The translations under genes and the position numbers were made by a program. 64,000 nucleotides of DNA, taken from contig CACMDB010000001.1 of the NCBI GenBank assembly GCA_902612325.1, positions 1 through 64,000 of the forward strand, in the 5' to 3' direction. The stretch is from an uncultured Pelagibacteraceae bacterium. Its GTDB lineage: Bacteria; Pseudomonadota; Alphaproteobacteria; Pelagibacterales; Pelagibacteraceae. Positions within the stretch are counted from its first letter, which is position 1. Every line of letters begins with the position of its first letter. Shown here one piece after another: positions 26,167 to 33,491 of this stretch. Under the pieces are notes generated by a model. It searched no databases. It had not been told where the DNA came from and saw only the letters and a list, made by a program, of their open reading frames with translations.

Positions 26167-26547
26167 TTATTTCGATTTTTTTTTCTTTAGACCTAATTTA
26201 TCGCTATGTCTTAATCTCAAGATTACAATAGCACCTGCAATTAAAACTATTGCTACCGCTTCATATACTAATGCACTTGGATCCATTTCTTTTCCTTGTA
26301 AAATAATAAATCGTGCTAATGCTGTAATAGCTATAAGTAGTGGCAATGTAATACTTATGGATTGTTGGTTCCAAAAAACTCTTACCATCGCTAGCACTTC
26401 TAAGTAAAGAAACATTAGCAGCAAATCAGCTAAGGTAACCGATCGATTTTCAAACATTTTATAAATCTCTATTCCAACTGCAATTACAGTGCTTACTAGA
26501 ATGATACACATTAGAAGAAGCTGTAGGTTTTTTGCTATCTTTTCCAT
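26167..26547 (-). CDS. PsiE-family membrane protein
   Basis: 126-residue protein with four hydrophobic segments, of the phosphate-starvation-inducible PsiE family. The pattern LLLMFLYLEVLAMVR (43-57), LPLLIAITALARFII (68-82) and a Lys-rich C-terminus (KKKKSK) fits. The E. coli PsiE function is unknown; its expression responds to phosphate starvation. The gene ends 7 nt before the photolyase-like gene's start on the same strand and shares one base with the upstream membrane gene. Whether these form an operon with the photolyase-like gene is uncertain, but spacing supports it. Confidence 0.85.
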   Translation of the reverse strand: MEKIAKNLQLLLMCIILVSTVIAVGIEIYKMFENRSVTLADLLLMFLYLEVLAMVRVFWNQQSISITLPLLIAITALARFIILQGKEMDPSALVYEAVAIVLIAGAIVILRLRHSDKLGLKKKKSK

Positions 26548-27005
26548 TATTTATCTTTACTAAAGGGTAACCATTTTTCAAATACTGATTTTGAGGAACC
26601 ATCATACGGAATTGAATAAGAATATGGATTTGGACTTGTCAACACTTCGATTCCTTTTGAAAACACGAATATAAAAACAATTACAAAAACGAGCACCATT
26701 ATCTTAAAGGGGTCAAAATTTTTTGTTTTAAAAACGCTGGCAGAATTTTCCTCAGCTCTATGAAAATGTTTAAATGTCAAATATACCGCAAATATTAATC
26801 CAATGTGGGCTAAAAAAAGTCCAGTCCACCCAAATACAAAAGTTGTATATGAGAATACGTACAAACTAAAAACAGTAGTCCAGATAAAACTTAACACCAA
26901 TAAAATTTGCAATCTTACTGTTTTAGGTAATGATCTAAGATCATTTTTGCTATCATCAAACAAAATGTTTGCTGTATCTTTCATCCAATTTTTAAACGAT
27001 TCCAT
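26547..27005 (-). CDS. membrane protein with two-three TM helices, unknown function
   Basis: 152 residues with an amphipathic N-terminus (SFKNWMKDTANIL), then hydrophobic segments at about 32-52, 58-78 and 100-120, and a short periplasmic or cytoplasmic tail ending SKDK. I do not recognise the family. Its stop overlaps the start of the PsiE-like gene by one base, so the two are probably coupled and may be functional partners. It is the first gene of the minus-strand run 27005-25020 that ends with the photolyase-like protein. The gap of 60 bp to argG has no visible terminator. Confidence 0.65.
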   Translation of the reverse strand: MESFKNWMKDTANILFDDSKNDLRSLPKTVRLQILLVLSFIWTTVFSLYVFSYTTFVFGWTGLFLAHIGLIFAVYLTFKHFHRAEENSASVFKTKNFDPFKIMVLVFVIVFIFVFSKGIEVLTSPNPYSYSIPYDGSSKSVFEKWLPFSKDK

Positions 27006-27065
27006 AAATTTAAATTAAGTTTTTTTCAAAAATAAACAATCCCCAATTTGTCACCAAATAATTAG

Positions 27066-28253
27066 CTAGTTTCTTAACTTTTTTTTGTGAAAATTTATAA
27101 ATTTTTCAACATTAGATTTAATAAATGATTTATTTTCCTCAAACGAGACTTTTTTCATTGAGTAAGCATTGCTTTTTGTCATTCTTGATTGAATTGTAAC
27201 ATTGCCTTTATAAAGTTTAAGTTTAACAGATCCATTTATTTTGTTTTTTTTCAAATCAACAATTTTTTGAAGTTTAAACCTTTCTTTTGAAAACCAATAT
27301 CCATTATAGATCAATTCTGCGTACCTTGACATTATTGCATCTTTTTTGTGCATTGTTTCTTTATCAAGTGTAACTGACTCAATCGCTCTATGTGCATGGA
27401 TTAACAATGTACCACCTGGAGTTTCATAAACTCCTCTAGACTTGATGCCTAAAAATCTATTTTCAACAAGATCAACTCTTCCTATTCCATTTTTTCCTGC
27501 CAATTGATTAAGTTTAAATAATAATTTTGCTGGCCCAAATTTTTTCCCATTAAGACCAATGGGGTCACCATTTTTAAAATTAATTGTTACATGAGTAGCT
27601 TTGTTAGGAGCTTTTTCTGGAGAAACAGTTCTTTGAAAAATAAATTCTGGTGCAGAATTTTTTGGATTTTCTAGCAACTTACCTTCAGTTGATGTATGAA
27701 ATAAATTATCATCCACTGAAAAAGGAGATGCACCTTTTTTGTCTTTTGGGATAGGAATATTGCGTTTCTTCGCGTAACTAATTAAATCTGATCGAGATTT
27801 TAAATTCCATATTCTCCATGGTGCAATAATTTTTATTTTGGGACCAAAATAATGATAACCAAGCTCAAATCTTATTTGGTCGTTTCCTTTTCCAGTAGCC
27901 CCATGAGATACTGCATATGCTTTGAATTTTTTTGCAACCTTTATTTGATCCTTTGCTATCAGAGGTCTGGCGATTGAGGTTCCCAATAGATAAACACCCT
28001 CATAAATTGCATGACCACGGATCATTGGAAATACATAGTCCTTTACAAAAATATCTTTTAAATCATTTATAATTATTTTTGTAACACCAAATTTTCTCGC
28101 ATTGTAAATAATCTTTTTTCTATTTATTTCTTGTCCGATATCTGCGGTGTAACAAATTACTTCTGCATCATAATTTTCTTGAAGCCATTTAAGAATAATG
28201 GATGTGTCCAAACCGCCTGAGTAAGCTAATACAATTCTTTTTTTTGATTTCAT
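27066..28253 (-). CDS. argG: argininosuccinate synthase
   Basis: Joins citrulline and aspartate with ATP to argininosuccinate in arginine synthesis. The 395-residue protein has the N-type PPi-loop LAYSGGLDTSII (9-20), the GNDQIRFELGYH motif, DNLFHTSTEGK and GVYETPGGTLL. The length is normal for bacterial ArgG. It lies 3 nt downstream of the IalB-like gene, in a minus-strand group with the aldo/keto reductase. I see no argH nearby in the window. Confidence 0.97.
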   Translation of the reverse strand: MKSKKRIVLAYSGGLDTSIILKWLQENYDAEVICYTADIGQEINRKKIIYNARKFGVTKIIINDLKDIFVKDYVFPMIRGHAIYEGVYLLGTSIARPLIAKDQIKVAKKFKAYAVSHGATGKGNDQIRFELGYHYFGPKIKIIAPWRIWNLKSRSDLISYAKKRNIPIPKDKKGASPFSVDDNLFHTSTEGKLLENPKNSAPEFIFQRTVSPEKAPNKATHVTINFKNGDPIGLNGKKFGPAKLLFKLNQLAGKNGIGRVDLVENRFLGIKSRGVYETPGGTLLIHAHRAIESVTLDKETMHKKDAIMSRYAELIYNGYWFSKERFKLQKIVDLKKNKINGSVKLKLYKGNVTIQSRMTKSNAYSMKKVSFEENKSFIKSNVEKFINFHKKKLRN

Positions 28254-28256
28254 TAA

Positions 28257-28769
28257 CTAACTACAAGCTTTTTTTGCAGTGTTATATGCTTTAGTGAATC
28301 CCAATAATGAATAATGGTCGATTGTTTGAGAGCCTTTTTCATTGTATCCAGTTACCATTATTCTTGAACCTTTTTTCATAATCTTGACCATAATCTTTTC
28401 TTTTTTATTACTAGTCATCCATGCAAAACCTTGTTGCTTAATATCAAATTTAAATTTGTTATTTCCAGAGGTTGCTAATACAGTATTGTTTTTATTAAAT
28501 TCATAACCAGCAGTAGTACTGATCTCATTCGCAATTTTTTCACCAGGTCTAAATGTTACAAATAATCTAGCATCTCTTTTATTTGTTTTAGGAGATTGCA
28601 GAATTGGAGAAGACTGAGCAAAACATACTTTACCGGATGCTTCCGCTAAAACCATTGTTTCCCAGTCTTTATATTTACCAATTTTTTTTAGATCCTCCCC
28701 AAAAGATTTCGATGTGAATAAAAAAGTAAAAAGTATAAATATGAATAAAATCTTTTTAATCATGGACAT
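28257..28769 (-). CDS. invasion-associated locus B (IalB) family protein, periplasmic
   Basis: 170 residues with a signal peptide (MIKKILFIFILFTFLFTS...SFG). The mature domain shows the IalB family pattern: YKDWETM near residue 33, VCFAQSSP, ARLFVTFRPGEKI, FAWM and a C-terminal SLLGFTKAYNTAKKAC. Despite the name, derived from Bartonella, the family is widespread in free-living Alphaproteobacteria and its role is unknown. The two cysteines (about C49 and C169) may form a disulfide. The start overlaps the end of the aldo/keto reductase by 10 nt; a second ATG two codons later is an alternative. Confidence 0.88.
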   Translation of the reverse strand: MSMIKKILFIFILFTFLFTSKSFGEDLKKIGKYKDWETMVLAEASGKVCFAQSSPILQSPKTNKRDARLFVTFRPGEKIANEISTTAGYEFNKNNTVLATSGNNKFKFDIKQQGFAWMTSNKKEKIMVKIMKKGSRIMVTGYNEKGSQTIDHYSLLGFTKAYNTAKKACS

Positions 28770-29800
28770 GGGTTTGGGAACATTTTTTGAATTTTATTAA
28801 TCTCATTTAAAATATCGCTTGTTAAACTTAAATTTACACTTTCTATGTTTGTTTTCAACTGTTCGATTGTCGTTGCACCTATTATCACACTTGTCATAAA
28901 TGGCTGAATTTCACAAAACTTCAATGACATTTGAGTAAAATCAATATTGAATTTTTGCGATAACTTATAATACTCTTCGATAGCTTTTTGACCATTTTCA
29001 TTTTTATATCTTGTGAAATCTTTAAATAGTTTCATTCTAGATTTTTCTGGTAAATTATTATTTCTATATTTTCCTGTTAAGTATCCGAATGCTAAAGGCG
29101 AGTAGGCTAACAAACCACTTTTCTCCCTAACAGAAATTTCCGCAAGTCCAACTTCATAAGTTCTATTAAGTAAATTGTATGGATTTTGCACCGACATCAT
29201 TTTTGGTAAATCTTTTAATTTTGATATCTCAAGAAATTTTGACAAACCCCATGCAGTTTCATTAGATAGACCAATGTATCTAATTTTACCTTGTTCAATA
29301 AATTTTTTTAAACTTTCAAGAATTTCTTCAAATGGTGTCCAATCATTATCGTTTTCGTCATGTTCATAACCATGTTTCCCAAAAAAATTTGTATTTCTCT
29401 CTGGCCAATGAAGTTGATAGAGATCGATATAGTCTGTTTTCAATCTTTTGAGACTTTCCTCTAAAGCTTCAGAAATTTTTTTTTTCCCAAAATTATAACC
29501 ACCACCCCTGATATATTTGTTTGAAGTATTACCACAAACTTTTGTTGCTATAACAACCTTGTCTCTTTTTTTAGTTTTTTGAAACCAGTTACCGATTATT
29601 CTCTCTGTTTCCCCATATGTTTCTTCTCTCATCGGTATGGAATAGATTTCTGCAGTGTCCCAAAAGTTTACACCATGATCTAAAGCATAATCCATTTGCT
29701 GAAATCCCTCCTCTTGAGTATTTTGTTCGCCCCAGGTCATAGTACCGAGACAAATTGTACTCACATCAAGATCTGTATTGCCTAATTTTTTATAATTCAT
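28760..29800 (-). CDS. aldo/keto reductase, Tas-like
   Basis: 346-residue NADPH-dependent oxidoreductase with the aldo/keto reductase TIM barrel. Catalytic residues are seen as D and Y in FWDTAEIYS (51-59), the Lys of VVIATKV, and the His of YQLHWPE. The family signature GLSNETAWGL and the C-terminal SVIIGATTIEQL cofactor region are present. The length and the insert after LHWPERN fit E. coli Tas rather than small AKRs. The substrate is unknown. It is the first gene of the minus-strand group AKR-IalB-argG and is divergent from the Bax-inhibitor-like gene with 82 bp between. Confidence 0.93.
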   Translation of the reverse strand: MNYKKLGNTDLDVSTICLGTMTWGEQNTQEEGFQQMDYALDHGVNFWDTAEIYSIPMREETYGETERIIGNWFQKTKKRDKVVIATKVCGNTSNKYIRGGGYNFGKKKISEALEESLKRLKTDYIDLYQLHWPERNTNFFGKHGYEHDENDNDWTPFEEILESLKKFIEQGKIRYIGLSNETAWGLSKFLEISKLKDLPKMMSVQNPYNLLNRTYEVGLAEISVREKSGLLAYSPLAFGYLTGKYRNNNLPEKSRMKLFKDFTRYKNENGQKAIEEYYKLSQKFNIDFTQMSLKFCEIQPFMTSVIIGATTIEQLKTNIESVNLSLTSDILNEINKIQKMFPNPCP

Positions 29801-29844
29801 AGTGATTTTTAAAGTATAATTTTTTATTAATCTTTTAAGGTATC

Positions 29845-29872
29845 TTGAATATTTAGTAAAAGACTATATATC
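29845..29872 (+). promoter_or_regulatory. putative housekeeping promoter of the Bax-inhibitor-like gene
   Basis: TTGAAT at 29845-29850 and TATATC at 29867-29872 are separated by 16 bp and match 4 of 6 bases each of the -35 and -10 consensus. They lie in the 82-bp gap before the gene that starts at 29883. This would leave an mRNA leader of only a few bases. The assignment is by eye in AT-rich DNA, so it is a weak call. Confidence 0.35.
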
Positions 29873-29882
29873 TATAGAAACT

Positions 29883-30647
29883 ATGGCAACAGACAAAAAA
29901 GGTATTCTAGCAAGAGCAAGAGCAGCAGCACGTGAAACCACTGTGGTTACTGATGAGGGCTTAAGAGCCTACATGTTAAAAGTTTATAACTACATGGCGA
30001 CTGGAATATTACTTACAGGAATTATAGCGTTAATAACATTTAAGATGTCAGTTGTTACTGATGCAAGTGGTTCTATTGTGGCTTTAACTGAAGTTGGAAA
30101 TGCCATTTATTTATCAGGACTTAAGTGGATAGTTATGTTGGCTCCTTTGGGTGTCGTATTTTATATGAGTTTTGGGATCAACAAAATGAGTGCATCAAAA
30201 GCTCAGACAACTTTTTGGATTTTTGCTGCTTTAATGGGTTTATCACTATCTTCAATTTTATTAGTTTACACAGGTTTAAGTGTAACAAGAGTATTTTTTA
30301 TTTGTTCAGCTACTTTTGGTGCTATGAGCATTTATGGTTATACAACAAAGAGAGATTTAACTAAGTTCGGATCATTTTTGATGATGGGACTAATAGGAAT
30401 TATTATTGCATCATTAGTTAATATTTTTCTAAAATCTTCAATGATGTATTTCGTAATTTCAATTTTAGGAGTTTTAATTTTTGTCGGCCTTACTGCTTAT
30501 GATACTCAAAAAATAAAAAACATGTACTCTGCTAGCGATACTGGCGAGTTAATGGGTAAAAAAGCGGTAATGGGTGCTCTGACGCTTTATTTAGATTTCA
30601 TTAACTTATTTATTATGCTCTTAAGACTTTTCGGTCAAAGAAGATAA
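29883..30647 (+). CDS. Bax inhibitor-1/YccA family membrane protein
   Basis: 254-residue inner-membrane protein with about seven hydrophobic segments. It contains the family region 'YMAT-GILLTG' near residue 37, 'ALMGLSLSSILLVYTG' (about 117-132), 'FGAMSIYGYTTKRDLTKFGSFLMMGLIG' and the C-terminal 'LTAYDTQKIKNMY' followed by 'ALTLYLDFINLFIMLLRLFG'. The two conserved Asp (in AYDTQ and LYLDFIN) match the di-aspartyl pH/Ca sensor of the BsYetJ structure. Bacterial members modulate FtsH or calcium leak; no role is established here. Convergent with DUF2794, 7 bp apart. Confidence 0.95.
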   Translation: MATDKKGILARARAAARETTVVTDEGLRAYMLKVYNYMATGILLTGIIALITFKMSVVTDASGSIVALTEVGNAIYLSGLKWIVMLAPLGVVFYMSFGINKMSASKAQTTFWIFAALMGLSLSSILLVYTGLSVTRVFFICSATFGAMSIYGYTTKRDLTKFGSFLMMGLIGIIIASLVNIFLKSSMMYFVISILGVLIFVGLTAYDTQKIKNMYSASDTGELMGKKAVMGALTLYLDFINLFIMLLRLFGQRR

Positions 30648-30654
30648 TTTTATT

Positions 30655-30996
30655 TTAAAGTTTTTTCCAATTAGTATTTTTTAACAACAAATTAAGTTCT
30701 GAGGAATTCTTTAGTATTTTACCATTGGTATCAGTAATTAAATATTTTAAATTTTTATTTTTTGGCTTAAAGTTTTTGCAAATTTTATAAATAGCATTTT
30801 CAGCTGCATTTTTAAAAACACTAAATCCTACCTGTTTGCTTGAAATATTAAGACCGTAATCTTTCCAAGAACCCTCTGAAACCATTTTTGCGTATAAATC
30901 TAATATTATTTTAAGCTCATTTTTTTCAAAAAAATGATTTTCGTTAAATTTTTTTTTATCAAGATTATTAACAACCAGTCTTAAATTATTCTTCAT
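30655..30996 (-). CDS. DUF2794 domain protein
   Basis: 113-residue soluble protein of the DUF2794 family, which is nearly confined to Alphaproteobacteria. The family pattern is 'FFEKNELKIILDLYAKMVSEGSWKDYGL' (about 22-49) followed by 'VGFSVFKNAAENAIYKICKNFK' and a diverged C-terminal half. No function is known to me. It overlaps the end of the upstream yciB-like gene by 11 nt, so it is probably coupled to it. Convergent with the Bax-inhibitor-like gene. Confidence 0.85.
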   Translation of the reverse strand: MKNNLRLVVNNLDKKKFNENHFFEKNELKIILDLYAKMVSEGSWKDYGLNISSKQVGFSVFKNAAENAIYKICKNFKPKNKNLKYLITDTNGKILKNSSELNLLLKNTNWKKL

Positions 30997-31540
30997 GAGT
31001 TTTATATTTATTTATTAAACCGATTTGAAAGGCTGTAAAAATGAAAGTTATTGGAAGTAAACCCCAAACTTTAAAGTTGACCCAAAATTCCTCAGATTGT
31101 GTTCTCCAAACTAATTCATTTAAAATAGCAAGTCCAAAGAAAAAGTATATCCATCTTTTACTTAACAATTCCCAACCTTCATTTGTAAGCGGTATTGACT
31201 TTCCCATTAATTTTTTTAACACAGGTTCATTTGTAAAATATCTTCCAAATATTAAAGCCAGACCAAATAAAATATTAATGATTGTTGGCTTGATGTAAAT
31301 AAAAACTGGATTATTAAAATAAATTGTAAGGCCACCAAAAAAAGTAATTAATATTCCGCTCAACAAAGGAACTTTGGGTATTTTTTTTTCTAAAAACCAA
31401 ACAATCGCTAATGCTATAATTGTCGCAATTATAAATGGTGGAATGGCTACTCTTAAATCTTTTCCACTATCGTAATAGTAGTAAAAAAAAATTACTAAAG
31501 GTCCAAAATCAGTAAGAAACTTTAAAAAAGATTTATTCAC
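30986..31540 (-). CDS. yciB: septation protein A / YciB (IspZ)
   Basis: 184-residue inner-membrane protein with five to six hydrophobic segments of the intracellular septation protein family. Motifs are LKFLTDFGPLVIFFYYY at the N-terminus, KPTIINILFGLALIFGRYF (about 85-103), GWELLSKRWIYFFFGLAILNELVWR (116-140) and WVNFKVWGLLPITFIFTAFQI. YciB is linked to septum formation and envelope integrity with other inner-membrane proteins. Followed by DUF2794 with an 11-nt overlap. Divergent from hspQ with 88 bp between. Confidence 0.95.
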   Translation of the reverse strand: MNKSFLKFLTDFGPLVIFFYYYYDSGKDLRVAIPPFIIATIIALAIVWFLEKKIPKVPLLSGILITFFGGLTIYFNNPVFIYIKPTIINILFGLALIFGRYFTNEPVLKKLMGKSIPLTNEGWELLSKRWIYFFFGLAILNELVWRTQSEEFWVNFKVWGLLPITFIFTAFQIGLINKYKTHEE

Positions 31541-31593
31541 TGGAAGAATATTAACATAAATAATATTTTCACAAAAACTATAAATTTTTCTTA

Positions 31594-31621
31594 TTGATTT
31601 TTATTTTTAAATACCCATACT
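31594..31621 (+). promoter_or_regulatory. putative sigma-32 (RpoH) promoter of hspQ
   Basis: TTGATT at 31594-31599, a 14-bp spacer and CCCATACT at 31614-31621 resemble the heat-shock promoter pattern (TTGAAA, 13-15 bp, CCCCAT-T). The start codon of hspQ is only 8 nt beyond the -10, so the transcript would be leaderless or nearly so. hspQ is a heat-shock gene in E. coli, and SAR11 genomes are known to keep RpoH. The match is by eye. Confidence 0.4.
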
Positions 31622-31628
31622 AATCTTA

Positions 31629-31949
31629 ATGGCAATTCAAAAAGCTAAATTTTCAATAGGCGATATTGTAAAACACAAACACTTTGAGTTTAGAGGTGTG
31701 ATTTATGATGTAGATTTTGAGTTTAATAATTCTGAAGAATGGTATCAATCTATCCCTAAGAATGTTAGACCAAGAAAAGATCAACCATTCTATCATCTGT
31801 TAGCTGAAAATGATGAAATAACTTATGAAGCCTACGTGTCAGAGCAAAATTTATTGACTGATGACTCTGATGAGCCAATCAAACATCCATTAATTGAGGA
31901 AATTTTCTCTGGTAAAAAAGGTTCAAGCTATTTTAAGCCGTCAAATTAA
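31629..31949 (+). CDS. hspQ: heat shock protein HspQ
   Basis: 106-residue small protein of the HspQ/hemimethylated DNA-binding YccV family. In E. coli HspQ acts as a Lon specificity-enhancing factor and as an inhibitor of DnaA stability. Motifs seen are AKFSIGDIVKHKHFEFRGVIYDVDFEF (6-32), EEWYQSIP, RPRKDQPFYHLLAE (47-61), YVSEQNLL and HPLIEEIF. The full family domain is present at normal length. The promoter region suggests heat-shock control. Confidence 0.95.
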   Translation: MAIQKAKFSIGDIVKHKHFEFRGVIYDVDFEFNNSEEWYQSIPKNVRPRKDQPFYHLLAENDEITYEAYVSEQNLLTDDSDEPIKHPLIEEIFSGKKGSSYFKPSN

Positions 31950-32016
31950 GTAAATTCACTTTTTAAACACATTTAGCTCAAATCTTTGTCACAGGGCATT
32001 GTTAAGTTTAATTAAT

Positions 32017-32077
32017 TCTGATCAAGAGTGTTAAATTTTACCCTTCGTTATTATCTCCCTCTACATTCTTGATCAGA
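32017..32077 (+). promoter_or_regulatory. 15-bp inverted repeat upstream of ccmC
   Basis: TCTGATCAAGAGTGT (32017-32031) and ACATTCTTGATCAGA (32063-32077) pair over 15 bp with one G-U, closing a 31-nt loop. The 11 outer base pairs are perfect. Each arm contains a TGATCA palindrome, so the sites could also be paired protein operators. The right arm overlaps TTGATC, a weak -35, with TAAATA 17 bp downstream, about 30 bp before the ccmC start. No T-tract follows, so it is not a typical terminator of hspQ. A regulatory hairpin or small RNA is possible. Confidence 0.45.
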
Positions 32078-32128
32078 TAATTATTTCGTACTAAATAACC
32101 CTAATATTTATTTTAAAAATAAAATTTT

Positions 32129-32836
32129 ATGTTTCAATTACTAGAACCTAACAGAATTTTTTCTATAACTTCTAAAGCACCAAAATACGTTTTATTATTA
32201 TTTATTTTGGTAGTCTCTATAGGTTTAACTGAGGCTCTAATTCTCTCACCAGAAGATTATAAACAAAGTCACTCTGTAAGAATAATGTATGTTCATGTCC
32301 CAGCGGCATGGATCTCACTAGGTATCTTTTCTACTATTACTATTCTTTCTATCGTTGGCTATATATTTAAAATTAAAAATTTCTTTTTAATTTCAAAAAG
32401 TTTGGCTCCGTCAGGATTTGTTTTTAATGTAATTGCTCTTGTAACAGGTTCTATTTGGGGAAAGCCCACGTGGGGAACATGGTGGGCGTGGGATGCCAGA
32501 ATTACATCTATGTTAATATTGGCATTATTTTATTTGATGTATTTAATTGCTTGGAGAATTTATGAAGATAAAGAACAAGTTTTTAAGGTAACCTCAATTA
32601 TTACAATTTTAGGAATAATAAATGTTCCTATAATTAAATATTCTGTAGACTGGTGGAACACACTTCATCAGCCAGCATCAATTAATATATTATCAAAATC
32701 TACTATTCATTCTTCGATGCTCGTTCCTTTACTAATTATGACTGCGGCATTTGCCCTATTCTCATTGCTAATTTTTTTAATGAAATATAATACAGAACTG
32801 ATAAAAATTAAAAATAAGGGTTTAGACAGATTATGA
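32129..32836 (+). CDS. ccmC: CcmC, heme handling protein of cytochrome c maturation
   Basis: 235-residue integral membrane protein of system I. It loads heme onto the chaperone CcmE. Six membrane segments are visible. The signature WGKPTWGTWWAWDARIT (residues 112-128) is the tryptophan-rich WWD heme-handling motif in a periplasmic loop. The flanking conserved His residues VHVPAAW (about 56-62) and WNTLHQPASI (about 174-183) are present. It opens the ccmCDEFGH operon; ccmA and ccmB are not adjacent. ccmD overlaps its stop by 4 nt. Confidence 0.97.
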   Translation: MFQLLEPNRIFSITSKAPKYVLLLFILVVSIGLTEALILSPEDYKQSHSVRIMYVHVPAAWISLGIFSTITILSIVGYIFKIKNFFLISKSLAPSGFVFNVIALVTGSIWGKPTWGTWWAWDARITSMLILALFYLMYLIAWRIYEDKEQVFKVTSIITILGIINVPIIKYSVDWWNTLHQPASINILSKSTIHSSMLVPLLIMTAAFALFSLLIFLMKYNTELIKIKNKGLDRL

Positions 32837-33060
32837 TAAGTGAAATTTTTTACATGGACGGATACGGAATTTATGTTTTGGGTTCATTCGCTTTTACTTT
32901 TTTAAGTTTTATGTCATTGTATCTGGTAATTAAAAATCAATATGAAAGAGAAAAAAATAAGTTTATTGTTAAATTTGGAAACCTAAACTCTGAAAGAGCT
33001 GCCTCTGCTAAACTACAAAGAATTAATAGAGAGATTCTATCCAACACTTCAACTATTTAA
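32833..33060 (+). CDS. ccmD: CcmD, small membrane subunit of heme exporter
   Basis: 75-residue protein with a single membrane helix near residues 12-36 (YGIYVLGSFAFTFLSFMSLYLV region) and a basic cytoplasmic tail, as in CcmD. It tethers the CcmABC transporter and helps release holo-CcmE. Sequence conservation in this family is weak. The call rests on size, topology, the typical GY(G)IYV-GS start of the helix and position between ccmC (4-nt overlap) and ccmE. Confidence 0.85.
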   Translation: MISEIFYMDGYGIYVLGSFAFTFLSFMSLYLVIKNQYEREKNKFIVKFGNLNSERAASAKLQRINREILSNTSTI

Positions 33061-33070
33061 CTTTTAAACC

Positions 33071-33490
33071 ATGTATGGTCGTAAAGTTAAACTAAGATTT
33101 TTTTTTATATTCTTAATCGCTGTTACATTAAGTTTAACGATATTTCTTATTCTAAAATCATTAGAGGAAAATGTTGTATATTTTAAATCTCCATCTGAAA
33201 TAAAAACTTTATCTGAAATGCAGCAAAAAAAGATTAGAATTGGAGGAATGGTAAAAACTGACTCAATTTCTATTGTAAATAAAGAATTAAGTTTTGTTAT
33301 TACAGACTTTAAAAGTGAAATTAATGTTGTTTACTCAGGATTAATACCCAATCTTTTTGAAGAAGGTAAAGGTGTTGTTGCAGAGGGATTTTTAAAAGAT
33401 GAGAATTTTTTTTCAGCAACGAAAATCTTAGCTAAACATGATGAAAATTATATGCCTCCTGAAGTAAAGGCTGCTTTAGAGGAGAAATAA
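33071..33490 (+). CDS. ccmE: CcmE, periplasmic heme chaperone
   Basis: 139-residue protein with an N-terminal signal anchor (8-28) and a periplasmic OB-fold. The heme-binding region [12 protein letters not shown] contains H123, which binds heme covalently in system I, and Y127. The beta-barrel segment [12 protein letters not shown] and [21 protein letters not shown] are typical. The length is normal. It sits 10 nt after ccmD; ccmF follows after 1 nt with a TTG start. Confidence 0.96.
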   Translation: MYGRKVKLRFFFIFLIAVTLSLTIFLILKSLEENVVYFKSPSEIKTLSEMQQKKIRIGGMVKTDSISIVNKELSFVITDFKSEINVVYSGLIPNLFEEGKGVVAEGFLKDENFFSATKILAKHDENYMPPEVKAALEEK

Positions 33491-33491
33491 A

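Noticed and set aside
19253-27005. Horizontally acquired island around the photolyases
   Set aside because: Base composition and codon use look like the rest of the window, and no integrase, tRNA or flanking repeats are seen.
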